Source: Micromussa lordhowensis
Lineage: Eukaryota > Cnidaria > Anthozoa > Scleractinia > Lobophylliidae
DNA length: 64,000 nt
Direction: 5' to 3'
Assembly: GCA_964020085.1 (NCBI GenBank)
Contig: OZ026603.1
Coordinates: 7,118,046-7,182,045 of the forward strand
Shown here: one piece after another, positions 41,413 through 50,769 of the stretch
How the letters are laid out: each line of letters opens with the position of its first letter
Numbering within the stretch: position 1 is the first letter of the stretch
Translations under genes and position numbers: made by a program
The notes under the pieces: generated by a model
What the model saw: only the letters and a program-made list of their open reading frames with translations
Database searches by the model: none
What the model was told of the DNA's origin: nothing

Positions 41413-42240
41413 TAAAACATGATGGCATTTGCGCCAGGGTGTTTTTTCTGGCCTTCTTTTTGCAGTCGTTTCCCCTGGTCCCAACTTTGCAGAATTTCAG
41501 AAAACGCGCGCTGGGGGTCCCCTTGGCAAATTTGACATAGCTCGGCTTCACGGGTACTTTAAGAGGCGCGATTTGCAGCAAAATGTTCTGCTAGGTTGGC
41601 ACTTCAAGGAAATTGAAGTTAGGACATGATGGCATTGGCGCCAGGATGTTTTTTCTGGCCTTATTTTTGCAGTAGTTTCCCCTGGTCCCAACTTTGCAGA
41701 ATTTCAGAAAACGCGCGCTGGGGGTCCCCTTGACAAATTTGACATAGCTCGGATTCACGGGCACTTTAAGAGGCGCGGTTTGCAGCAAAATGGTCTGCTA
41801 GGTTAGCACTTCAAGGAAGTTCTAGTTAGGACATGATGGCATTGGCGCCAGGGTGTTTTTTCTGGCCTTCTTTTTGCAGTCGTTTCCCCTGGTCCCAACT
41901 TTGCAGAATTTCAGAAAACGCGCGCTGGGGGTCCCCTTGGCAAATTTGACATAGCTCGGCTTCACGGGTACTTTAAGAGGCGCGATTTGCAGCAAAATGT
42001 TCTGCTAGGTTGGCACTTCAAGGAAATTGAAGTTAGGACATGATGGCATTGGCGCCAGGATGTTTTTTCTGGCCTTATTTTTGCAGTAGTTTCCCCTGGT
42101 CCCAACTTTGCAGAATTTCAGAAAACGCGCGCTGGGGGTCCCCTTGACAAATTTGACATAGCTCGGATTCACGGGCACTTTAAGAGGCGCGGTTTGCAGC
42201 AAAATGGTCTGCTAGGTTAGCACTTCAAGGAAGTTCTAGT
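41413..42240. repeat. Adjacent duplication of a 2-monomer (414-bp) unit
   Basis: Two consecutive dimers carry the same private variants in the same order: GCAGTCGTTTCCCC (about 41,463 and 41,877), CACGGGTACTTTAAG (41,550 and 41,964), GCCAGGATGTTTTTTC (41,640 and 42,054), CTTGACAAATTTGAC (41,729 and 42,143) and AAATGGTCTGCTAGG (41,788 and 42,202). The copies look identical after the first few dozen bases, so the duplication is recent. Confidence 0.85.
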
Positions 42241-44729
42241 TAGGACATGATGGCATTGGCGCCAGGGTGTTTTTTCTGGCCTTCTTTTTGCAGTAGTTTC
42301 CCCTGGTCCCAACTTTGCAGACTTTCAGAAAACGCGCGCTGGGGGTCCCCTTGGCAAATTTGACATAGCTTGGCTTCACGGGCTCTTTAAGAGGCGCGGT
42401 TTGCAGCAAAATGGTCTGCTAGGTTAGGACTTCAAGGAAATGCTAGTTACGACATGATGGCATTGGCGCCAGGGTGTTTTTTTCTGGCCTTGTTTTTGCA
42501 GTAGTTTCCCCTGGTCCCAACTTTGCAGAATTTCAGAAAACGCGCGCTGGGGGTCCCCTTGGCGAATTTGACATAGCTTGGCTTCACGGGCACTTTAAGA
42601 GGCGCGGTTTGCAGCAAAATGTTTTGCTAGGTTGGCACAATAAGGAAATCCTAGTCAGGACATGATCCCATTGGCGCCAGGGTGTTTTTTCTGGCCTTCT
42701 TTTTGCAGTAGTTTCCCCTGGTCCCAACTTTGCAGAATTTCAGAAAACGCGCGCTGGGGGTCCCCTTGGCAAATTTGACATTGCTCGGCTTCACAGGCAC
42801 TTTAAGAGGCGCGGTTAGAAGCAAAATTTTCTGCTAGGTTGGCACTTCAAGGAAATCCTAGTTAGGACATGATGGCATTGGCGCCAGGATGTTTTTTCTG
42901 GCGTTCTTTTTGCAGTAGTTTCCGCTGGTCCCAACTTTGCAGAATTTCAGAAAACGCGCGCTGGGGGTCCCCTTGACAAATTTGACATAGCGTGGCTTTA
43001 CGTGCACTTTAAGAGGCGCAGTTTGCAGCAAAATGTTCTGCTAGGTTGGCACTTCAAGGAAATGTTACTGAGGACATGATAGCATTGGCGCCAGGATAGT
43101 TTTTTCTGGCCTTCTTTTTGCAGTAGTTTCCCCTGGTCCCAACTTTGCAGAATTTCAGAAAACGCGCGGTGGGGGATTCCTTGACAAATTTGACATAGCT
43201 CGGATTCACGGGCACTTTAAGAGGCGCGGTTTGCAGCAAAATGGTCTGCTAGGGTAGCACTTCAAGGAAATCGTGGTTACGACATGATGGCATTGGCGCC
43301 AGGGTGTTTTTTCTGGCCTTCTTTTTGCAGTAGTTTCCCCTGGTCCCAACTTTGCAGAATTTCAGAAAACGCGCGCTGGGGGTCCCCTTGGCAAATTTGA
43401 CATAGCTCGGCTTCACGGGCACTGTAAGAGGCGCGGTTTGCAGCAAAATGTTCTGCTAGGTTGGCACTTCAAGGGAATTCTAGTTAGGACATGATGGCAT
43501 TGGCGCCAGGGTGTTTTTTCTGGCCTTCTTTTTGCAGTAGTTTCCCCTGGTCCCAACTTTGCAGAATTTCAGAAAACGCGCGCTGGGGGTTCCCTTGGCA
43601 AAATTGACATAGCTCGGCTTCGCGGGCACTTTAAGAGGCGCGGTTTGCAGCAAAATGTTTTGGTAGGTTACCTCTTTAAAGAAATCTCAGTCAAAACATG
43701 AGGGCATTGGCGCCAGGGTGTTTTTTCTGGCCTTCTTTTTGCAGTCGTTTCCCCTGGTCCCAACTTTGGAGAATTTCAGAAAACGCGCGCTTGGGGTCCC
43801 CTTGGCAAATTTGACATAGCTCGGCTTCACGGGCACTTTAAGAGGCGCGGTTTGCAGCAAAATGTTCTGCTAGGTTGGCACTTCAAGGGAATTCTAGTTA
43901 GGACATGATGGCATTGGCGCCAGGGTGTTTTTTCTGGCCTTCTTTTTGCAGTAGTTTCCCCTGGTCCTAACTTTGCAGACTTTCAGAAAACGCGCGGTGG
44001 GGGTCCCCTTGACAAATTTGACATAGCTCGCCTTCACGGGCACTTTAAGAGGCGCGGTTTGCAGCAAAATGGTCTGCTAGGTTAGCACTTCAAGGAAATT
44101 TTAGTTACGACATGATGGCATTGGCGCCAGGGTGTTTTTTCTGGCCTTCTTTTTGCAGTAGTTTCCCCTGGTCCCAACTTTGCAGAATTTCAGAAACGCG
44201 CGCTGGGGGTCCCCTTTGCGAATTTGACATAGCTTGGCTTCACGGGCACTTTAAGAGGCGCGGTTTGCAGCAAAATGTTCTGCTAGGCTGGCACTTTAAG
44301 GAAATCGTAGTTAAGACATGATGGCATTGGCGCCAGGGTGTTTTTTCTGGCCTTCTTTTTGCAGTAGTTTTCCCTGGTCCCTACTTTGCAGAATTTCAGA
44401 AAACGCGCACTGGGGGTCCCCTTGGCAAATTTGACATAGCTCGGCTTCACGGGCACTTTAAGAGGCGCGGTTTGCAGCAAAATGTTTTGCTAGGTTGGCA
44501 CTTCAAGGAAATCCTAGTTAGGACATGATGGCATTGGCGCCAGGGTGTGTTTTCTGGCCTTCTTTTTGCAGTAGTTTCCCCTGGTCCCAACTTTGCAGAA
44601 TTTCAGAAAACGCGCGCTGGGGGTCCCCTTGGCAAATTTGAAATAGCTTGGCTTCACGGGCACTTTAAGAGGCGCGGTTTGCAGCAAAATGTTCTGCTAG
44701 GTTGGCACTTTAAGGAAATTTTAGTTAGG

Positions 44730-45557
44730 ACATGATGGCTTTGGCGCCAGGGTGTTTTTTCTGGCCTTCTTTTTGCAGTAGTTTCCCCTGGTCCCAACTT
44801 TGCAGAATTTCAGAAAACGCGCGCTGGGGGTCCCCTTGGCAAATTTGAAATAGCTTGGCTTCACGGGCACTTTAAGAGGCGCGGTTTGCAGCAAAATGTT
44901 CTGCTAGGTTGGTACTTTAAGGAAATTTTAGTTAGGACATGATGGCATTGGCGCCAGGGTGTTTTTTTTGGCCTTCTTTTTGCAGTAGTTTCCCCTGGTC
45001 CCAACTTTGCAGAATTTCAGAAAACGCGCGCTGGGGGTCCCCTTGGCAAATTTGACATAGCTCGGATTCACGGGCACTTTAAGAGGCGCGGTTTGCAGCA
45101 AAATGTTCTGCTAGGTTGGCACTTTAAGGAAATTTTAGTTAGGACATGATGGCTTTGGCGCCAGGGTGTTTTTTCTGGCCTTCTTTTTGCAGTAGTTTCC
45201 CCTGGTCCCAACTTTGCAGAATTTCAGAAAACGCGCGCTGGGGGTCCCCTTGGCAAATTTGAAATAGCTTGGCTTCACGGGCACTTTAAGAGGCGCGGTT
45301 TGCAGCAAAATGTTCTGCTAGGTTGGTACTTTAAGGAAATTTTAGTTAGGACATGATGGCATTGGCGCCAGGGTGTTTTTTTTGGCCTTCTTTTTGCAGT
45401 AGTTTCCCCTGGTCCCAACTTTGCAGAATTTCAGAAAACGCGCGCTGGGGGTCCCCTTGGCAAATTTGACATAGCTTGGCTTCACGGGCACTTTAAGAGG
45501 CGCGGTTTGCAGCAAAATGTTCTGCTAGGTTGGCATTTTAAGGAAATTCTAGTTTGG
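44730..45557. repeat. Adjacent duplication of a 2-monomer unit
   Basis: The pair of monomers marked by ATGATGGCTTTGGCGCC, TTTGAAATAGCTTGG, GGTTGGTACTTTAAGG and GGTGTTTTTTTTGGCC appears twice, 414 bp apart (first marker at about 44,733 and 45,147). Only a few differences are visible. A related monomer with GGCTTTGGCGCC reappears near 46,187 and 46,391. Confidence 0.8.
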
Positions 45558-46766
45558 ACATGATGGCATTGGCGATAGGGTGTTTTTTCTGGCCTTCTTT
45601 TTGCAGTAGTTTCCCCTGGTCCCAACTTTGCAGAATTTCAGAAAACGCGCGCTGGGGGTCCCCTTGGCAAATTTGACATAGCTCGGCTTCACGGGCACTT
45701 TAAGAGGCGCGGTTTGCAGCAAAATGTTCTGCTTGGTTAGCACTTTAAGGAAATTTTAGTTACGACATGATGGCATTGGCGCCAGGGTGTTTTTTCTGGC
45801 CTTCTTTTTGTACTAGTTTTCCCTGGTCCCAACTTTGCAGAATTTCAGAAAACTAGCGCTGGGGGTCCCCTTGGCAAATTTGACATAGCTTGGCTTCACG
45901 GGCACTTTTAGAGGCGCGGTTTGCAGTAAAATGTTCTGCTAGGCTGGCACTTCAAGGAAATCTAAGTTAAGACATGATGGCATTGGCGCCAGGGTTTTTT
46001 TTCTGGCCTTCTTTTTGCAGTAGTTTCCCCTGGTCCCAACTTTGCAGAATTTCAGAAAACGCGCGCTGGGGGTCCCCTTGGCAAATTTGACATAGCTCGG
46101 CTTCACGGGCACTTTAAGAGGCGCGGTTTCCAGCAAAATGTTCTGCTAGGTTGGCACTTTAAGGAAATTTTAGTTAGGACATGATGGCTTTGGCGCCAGG
46201 GTGTTTTTTCTGGCCTTCTTTTTGCAGTAGTTTCCCCTGGTCCCAACTTTGCAGAATTTCAGAAAACGCGCGCTGGGGGTCCCCTTGGCAAATTTGAAAT
46301 AGCTTGGCTTCACGGGCACTTTAAGAGGCGCGTTTTCCAGCAAAATGTTCTGCTAGGTTGGCACTTTAAAGAAATTTTAGTTAGGACATGATGGCTTTGG
46401 CGCCAGGGTGTTTTTTCTGGCCTTCTTTTTGCAGTAGTTTTCCCTGGTCCCAACTTTGCAGAATTTCAGAAAACTAGCGCTGGGGGTCCCCTTGGCAAAT
46501 TTGACATAGCTCGGCTTCACGGGCACTTTTAGAGGCGCGGTTTGCAGCAAAATGTTCTGCTAGGCTGGCACTTGAAGGAAATCTAAGTTAACACATGATG
46601 GCATTGGCGCCAGGGTGTTTTTTCTGGCCTTCTTTTTGCAGTAGTTTCCCCTGGTCCCAACTTTGCAGAATTTCAGAAAACGCGCGCTGGGGGTCCCCTT
46701 GGCAAATTTGACATAGCTCGGCTTCACGGGCACTTTAAGAGGCGCGGTTTGCAGCAAAATGTTTTG

Positions 46767-47572
46767 CTAGGTTGGAACTTCAAGAAAATTTAATTTAGGA
46801 CATGATGGCATTGGCGCCAGGGTGTTTCTTCTGGCCTTCTTTTTGCAGTAGTTTCCCCTGGTCCCAACTTTGCAGAATTTCAGAAAACGCGCGCTGGGGG
46901 TCCCCTTGGCGAATTTGACATAGCTCGGCTTCGCGGGCACTTTAAGAGGCGCGGTTTGCATTAAAATGTTCTGCTAGGTTAGCACTTCAAGGAAAGCCTA
47001 GTTAGGACATGATGGCATCGGCGCCAGGGTGTTTTTTCTGGCCTTCTTTTTGCAGTAGTTTCCCCTGGTCCCAACTTTGCGGAATTTCAGAAAACGCGCG
47101 CTGGGGGTCCCCTTGGCAAATTTGACATAGCTCGGCTTCACGGGCACTTTAAGAGGCGCGGTTTGCAGCAAAATGTTCTGCTAGGTTGGAACTTGAAGAA
47201 AATTTAATTTAGGACATGATGGCATTGGCGCCAGGGTGTTTTTTCTGGCCTTCTTTTTGCAGTAGTTTCCCCTGGTCCCAACTTTGCAGAATTTCAGAAA
47301 ACGCGCGCTGGGGGTCCCCTTGGCGAATTTGACATAGCTCGGCTTCGCGGGCACTTTAAGAGGCGCGGTTTGCATTAAAATGTTCTGCTAGGTTAGCACT
47401 TTAAGGAAAGCTTAGTTAGGACATGATGGCATCGGCGCCAGGGTGTTTTTTCTGGCCTTCTTTTTGCAGTAGTTTCCCCTGGTCCCAACTTTGCGGAATT
47501 TCAGAAAACGCGCGCTGGGGGTCTCCTTGGCAAATTTGACATAGCTCGGCTTCACGGGCATTTTACACGGCA
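46767..47572. repeat. Adjacent duplication of a 2-monomer unit at the array edge
   Basis: Markers AATTTAATTTAGGACATG (about 46,786 and 47,200), GGCGAATTTGACATAG (46,908 and 47,322), TTGCATTAAAATGTTC (46,956 and 47,370) and GATGGCATCGGCGCC (47,010 and 47,424) recur 414 bp apart. I count five differences between the copies, and three fall in the hypervariable spot described in the findings. The second copy is cut off by the array boundary. Confidence 0.8.
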
Positions 47573-47576
47573 CGAA

Positions 47577-48000
47577 AAATCGCCTTTACCGCGCGTCAAA
47601 TATGTGGTCAAAGGTTTTGTGAAGGCCACATTTGCACACTTTTGGCGATCTTTGACGCGCGTCAAAGATGTTCTTTGAATACGCGTTTGCCACCGAGATC
47701 AAAGGCGGTAAAGGCCGTGTTCACTCACCTGTGAACGCCTGTGTTTTGCGCGTCAAAGATTATCTTTTGATACGCCTTTTGCGCACTGTCAAAGGTGGGT
47801 CAAATGTATAATCAAATTTGTCTGCGATTCAAGTCAAAGGTTTGCTAAAGACGTGGCTGAAGATGCGTGTGACGCAGGTCAAAGGTTTTGTCAAAGGCGT
47901 CATTCGCGTTGCGCGTGGTTCCCCGCTCGCGCTTTTTGCTCGGGCTTCTGGCTCGCGGGTCACACTTGCGCTTCGACTCGCAGATCCCGTTTCGCGCGAT
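47577..48000. repeat. CpG-rich boundary stretch with clustered GTCAAAG/CTTTGAC motifs
   Basis: Immediately right of the satellite lies a non-satellite stretch in which GTCAAA or its complement occurs more than ten times in under 300 bp, in both orientations. Examples are GCGCGTCAAATATG, GGTCAAAGG, GATCTTTGACGCGC, CGCGTCAAAGATTATC and GACGCAGGTCAAAGG. CGCCTTTACCGC (about 47,581) and GCGGTAAAGGCC (about 47,706) form a further inverted pair. The last 80 bases are rich in CpG (CGCTCGCGC, TCGCGGGTC, GTTTCGCGCG). Frames of 66-114 codons cross here but show no recognisable domain. It may be an unrecognised repeat or a regulatory segment; I cannot assign a function. Confidence 0.6.
47648..47669. repeat. 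Perfect 22-bp palindrome
   Basis: The half-site ATCTTTGACGC is followed directly by its exact reverse complement GCGTCAAAGAT, giving a 22-bp palindrome with no spacer. Related imperfect copies lie at 47,660-47,684 (GCGTCAAAGA then TCTTTGAATACGC) and about 47,740-47,778 (GCGTCAAAGAT then ATCTTTTGATACGC). The repeated half-site suggests either a binding site for a dimeric protein or the remains of a foldback repeat. Confidence 0.85.
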
Positions 48001-48722
48001 TTTCGGGTTTCGATTGTTCTGCAGGTCTCAGCGTTGTTTATGTTCGTTTATGAGAGATCCATACCATATCTTAGCCATCATTTTTTTATTTTACAGTTTC
48101 ACTACATGTTGCATTTATAAATTCATTAATACGCCACAATGTACCGCAAAATGTCCGGTGGCGCTTTGCAACAGTAATTGGCTTTTTAAAAAAATCATTA
48201 CAAACAAGGATATCAAGAATCCAGTCTTTTAAAAGGTATTTAAAATTATTCAAGAATAAAAAGTTGACGTTTAGTAACTGGTCTGTTCTAAGACTATGAT
48301 CATAATTAAATATCAGAGCTTCAACGTAGTTTATGACTATCAGCAGGTTAAAAAACAGAAGCCTCCTGATCTCACACTAAGAACGTCTTTTACAATTCTT
48401 ACGGTTTCACTTTTCTTTGGCTTTAAAAAGCTATAAAATCGCCCGGCTGGAAAAACGTTTTGTGTTCTGACACAAAACTAGTTTTGAAAAAGCAATAGCA
48501 GTCCGCTAAATGCCCACCAAAACGAAAAACTTAAAGTTACAAACTCAAGCCGTAACAGTAAAGTAATTTTGTCAAGGTAGATTATTTATGCTACATCTAA
48601 TGTAAAAAAAGTTACTAATTTTAAAAAAAAGTTGAACATGTTGCCGACGAAAAGTTTCGAATTGCAATAATTATAGAGTAAGTAACTGGTACTGCTTCGA
48701 CATCATCTTACAAACTTTTCAG
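48001..48722. other. Intergenic, AT-rich, no gene seen
   Basis: I see no coding frame with recognisable content and no RNA gene. The only structure is a 9-bp perfect hairpin (GTTTTGTGT, loop TCTG, ACACAAAAC) at 48,457-48,478. Confidence 0.6.
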
Positions 48723-48723
48723 A

Positions 48724-48994
48724 ACACAGCATAGTTAGACCTGTTGTGCCACACCTGGGGCCTGTTTCTCTAAAGTCCCGGAAAGTTTTCGGGCCCGTAA
48801 AGCCATTTTTCCTTCATCTGTATGTAAAAACGGAGAAGTGTATACCCCTGAAACTTCTCGAATGAAGTGAACCTCTGTTCACATTAAGAATACGTGAATA
48901 AAACAGGTTCGAGATTTTGCTTTGGCTTTACGTACGGGCCCGAAAAGTTGCCGGGCCTTTCGTGAAACGCGCCACAGGTCTAACTATGCTGTGT
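48724..48994. mobile_element. MITE-like inverted-repeat element
   Basis: Long imperfect terminal inverted repeats flank an internal segment of about 110 bp. The outermost 21 bases at 48,724-48,744 (ACACAGCATAGTTAGACC...) are matched exactly by the complement at 48,974-48,994. Further in, CCTGTTTCTCTAAAGTCCCG and TTTTCGGGCCCGTAAAGCCA on the left (48,761-48,805) pair imperfectly with AAAGTTGCCGGGCCTTTCG and TTGGCTTTACGTACGGGCC on the right (48,922-48,970). There is no open frame, so it would be non-autonomous. The inner motif resembles a dispersed repeat I recall from coral genomes (recollection only). No clear target-site duplication was identified. Confidence 0.7.
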
Positions 48995-48998
48995 CCTC

Positions 48999-49576
48999 GG
49001 CTGTATCCTCGACTAAACCACGATTCCAATCACCTTTGGCTACAATAAACGGGGTCTAAATTCCATCACGTGATGGTTGAGTTTCGTGTAGTCGGGGCTT
49101 ATAATTAACGTTGTTTAAGTAGAAGACTGACTAAAATTGCTACTTTAATTTGGAACGTTGTTTTAATTACCACAGTCTTAACATGCTCCGTCTAAGTCAA
49201 AGGTGTCTTTAACTCTCTTTTGCGCAGGACCTTTGCCGACCACAAATCGAGAATAATTTGACTTATTATATGATCAAAACTCGCTCATATCAATTCAATG
49301 TATAACAGAAGGTAGTACTGTTATCATTTTTACGGCCCGTACCGCGTGCATGAATGCAGTATTTGTCACAATTCGTAGATTTAAAGCTTTGAATAGAGCC
49401 TGTCAACATCGATCGAAATAGACAGCACCTGCAATTTGAATTCTAGTTTACGTTGTACAAATAGCATCAGAGGAATTGACTCTATTGTAAAGCGTACGAA
49501 AGAGCAAGGGTCCTGCGCGCAAAAAAAAAAGTTTTCCGAACTCTGGGTTACCTAAAATTGTTTAATTCTTGGGAGG
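48999..49576. other. Intergenic, no gene seen
   Basis: No plausible coding frame. A perfect 14-bp palindrome CCATCACGTGATGG lies at 49,063-49,076; it contains the E-box core CACGTG, but nothing else supports a promoter. Confidence 0.5.
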
Positions 49577-49633
49577 GACTCGAACAAAAGGACAGAGTGT
49601 TCGTCACAAACACTCTGCCGTTTTCTTCGAGTC
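49577..49633. repeat. Imperfect hairpin with 25-bp arms
   Basis: The left arm 49,577-49,601 (GACTCGAACAAAAGG...) pairs with the right arm 49,609-49,633 (...TTTTCTTCGAGTC) with about three mismatches around a 7-nt loop. GACTCGAAC is faintly like a tRNA T-loop, but the rest does not fold as a cloverleaf, so I call only a hairpin, possibly a small foldback element. Confidence 0.7.
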
Positions 49634-50026
49634 TTTTCTGAGAAAATTTTGTTGCTGGTTTTCAGATGATGTCGCTAAAATTCAAACTACAAAACTATTA
49701 ATCACATGATATTTTACTTTAATGATCTGTAAGAGCAGCTGAAAACTACTATTCGTACGATTTTTTTCCGAATGGGCTCTTGGTTTTGTGATAGAAACGT
49801 TTGAATTTCTAAGCTTTTGCATGACGTGGCATTTACATGACGGCCGAGTTGGTTAAAAAGTAACTTATTTCGGGACTTATTTCCGGGAATTTGGCTATCT
49901 GAACAGTTCTTGTATCAGAAAAAGTATTATTTCAATGTTTTTTAGTTCCTCGAGATATATATTTACGCCTATGTAGCAGATTTCTTTGACAGATGTTTCT
50001 CAGTGTTCGTTTCGGGTTAGTTTCCG
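49634..50026. other. Intergenic, no gene seen
   Basis: AT-rich sequence without recognisable coding or structural features. Confidence 0.5.
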
Positions 50027-50070
50027 GACGCCATGTTGGTGCCCATCCGAATGGGCACCAATATGGCGTC
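50027..50070. repeat. Near-perfect hairpin with 19-bp arms
   Basis: GACGCCATGTTGGTGCCCA (50,027-50,045) is followed after a 6-nt loop by its reverse complement at 50,052-50,070 with a single mismatch (G against A in the GCCAT[G/A]TTGG segment). The GCCATnTTG core resembles the central GCCATCTTG of the larger foldback at 50.5 kb, so the two may be related elements. Confidence 0.8.
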
Positions 50071-50369
50071 TCCATAAAAATCTATATAAATTTGCGGAAA
50101 ACGCTTCTCCACATATCTTGCAGAAGAAAAGTTGCTGTGACCTGAATCTTGGCGAGAGTATTTGCATAGTTAACTTCTTTCTTTTCTCAGATTCTTGGCT
50201 TAATGTATTATATTGAGTGGTCTTGGTTTTGATTTTGATCTATTTTGAATGGCGACACTGAAAACCAGCAATTGACAAACCTGGTATTAAATACATCTAA
50301 AGAAAATATCTCTGAGGAGGGTCTTGATGCTGTTTTTTTCTGAGCCGAACAATGTATTTTCAATCAACT
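50071..50369. other. Intergenic, no gene seen
   Basis: A 76-codon frame crosses this stretch but has no recognisable domain and overlaps the hairpin at 50,027; it is not called. No other structure was seen. Confidence 0.5.
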
Positions 50370-50371
50370 TT

Positions 50372-50765
50372 TTAAAGGGAAACTCCACTACTACTAATGA
50401 ATAATTTTAAAGCGAACAAAACAATGTTTTGAATCAATTTTGGTCGACAAGTTTCTTCAAAAAAGCGTTTGTATCGAAAAGATAAATTTTAGAATCACTT
50501 ATTTCCGGGCGTCGCCATCTTGAATAATTGTGACGTGTTTTGGTTGCCCTATTATTAATTACATTAGGGCAACCACAACACGTCACAATTATTCAAGATG
50601 GCAACGCCCGGGAAATTTGAAAATCAAAACGAGCGGTTTTGAAATTATTTATTTCAGATACGAACGCCTTCCCTTGAAAACTTGGAAACAAAGTTTATTT
50701 TAAAAATTATGTTCTATAATTTAAAACCATTTTCTTGTTTTAGTGAAGGTTTAAGAGTCCTTCCT
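50372..50765. mobile_element. Large palindromic foldback (MITE-like) element
   Basis: The centre is a near-perfect inverted repeat. Left arm 50,502-50,551 (TTTCCGGGCGTCGCCATC...) and right arm 50,565-50,615 (...GATGGCAACGCCCGGGAAA) differ at only about three positions around the 13-nt loop TTATTAATTACAT. Weaker complementarity continues outwards: AAGCGTTTGTATC near 50,464 against GATACGAACGCCTT near 50,658, and ACAAGTTTC near 50,448 against GAAAACTTGGAAAC near 50,676. The tentative left end is GGGAAACTCCACTAC at about 50,378. There is no open frame. It could fold as one very long RNA hairpin if transcribed. Confidence 0.75.
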
Positions 50766-50769
50766 TAAC

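Larger units (their letters stand above)
1..47572. repeat. 207-bp satellite DNA array, about 230 tandem monomers
   Basis: Head-to-tail copies of one unit follow each other from the first base to about 47,572. Spacing is 207 bp, occasionally 206-208, as seen from the regular recurrence of ACATGATGGCATTGGCGCC, the pyrimidine tract ending in TTTTTGCAG, AACGCGCGCTGGGGGTCCCC, GACATAGCTCGGCTTCACGG and GGTTTGCAGCAAAATG. The array is already in progress at base 1, so its left end lies outside the window. At the right end similarity fades over about 15 bases after CTTCACGGGCA (47,550-47,560). I see no transposon, gene or foreign insert inside. A homogeneous array of this size is typical of centromeric, pericentromeric or subtelomeric heterochromatin; which one cannot be told from sequence alone. 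I do not recognise the monomer as a named family. Confidence 0.98.

Noticed and set aside
1010..47375. About a hundred minus-strand frames of about 65 codons beginning '(M)LQTAPLKVPVKPSY', and plus-strand frames containing 'GPNFAEFQKTRAGGPLGKFD'
   Set aside because: They are the satellite monomer read in frame: 207 is divisible by three, so the same frame recurs. The minus-strand frames start at TTG, not ATG, and the typical monomer has two stops, TAG at the CTAGGTTGG site and TAA or TAG at the hypervariable site.
1..47572. A TALE- or PPR-like repeat protein with one or two variable residues per repeat
   Set aside because: The idea is tempting because the hypervariable bases change codons, but the variable codon is itself a stop in many monomers and a second stop follows, so no multi-repeat protein can be made.
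1..47572. A CENP-B box in the monomer (CTCGGCTTCACGGG)
   Set aside because: The spacing between the TCG-like part and CGGG is one base short and the required central A is misplaced; it does not match the canonical 17-bp box.
1..47572. CRISPR array
   Set aside because: Units are 207-bp head-to-tail repeats without unique spacers, in a eukaryotic context.
1..47572. Splice acceptor-like tract TTCTTTTTGCAG in each monomer as evidence of repeated exons
   Set aside because: No donor sites or open exons accompany it; pyrimidine tract plus CAG is common by chance.
1..47572. The hypervariable dinucleotide as a serine-recombinase crossover core
   Set aside because: A variable 2-bp core would fit, but the flanks AAGGAAAT and TAGTTAGG show no dyad symmetry, and there is no recombinase gene in the window.
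47818..48232. Overlapping plus-strand frames of 66-114 codons in the CpG-rich boundary stretch
   Set aside because: Three frames overlap in different phases, none has a recognisable domain, and their length is explained by the locally GC-rich sequence.
49555..49640. tRNA or tRNA-derived SINE because of GACTCGAAC
   Set aside because: The sequence folds as a single hairpin; no acceptor stem, anticodon arm or B-box of proper form was found.
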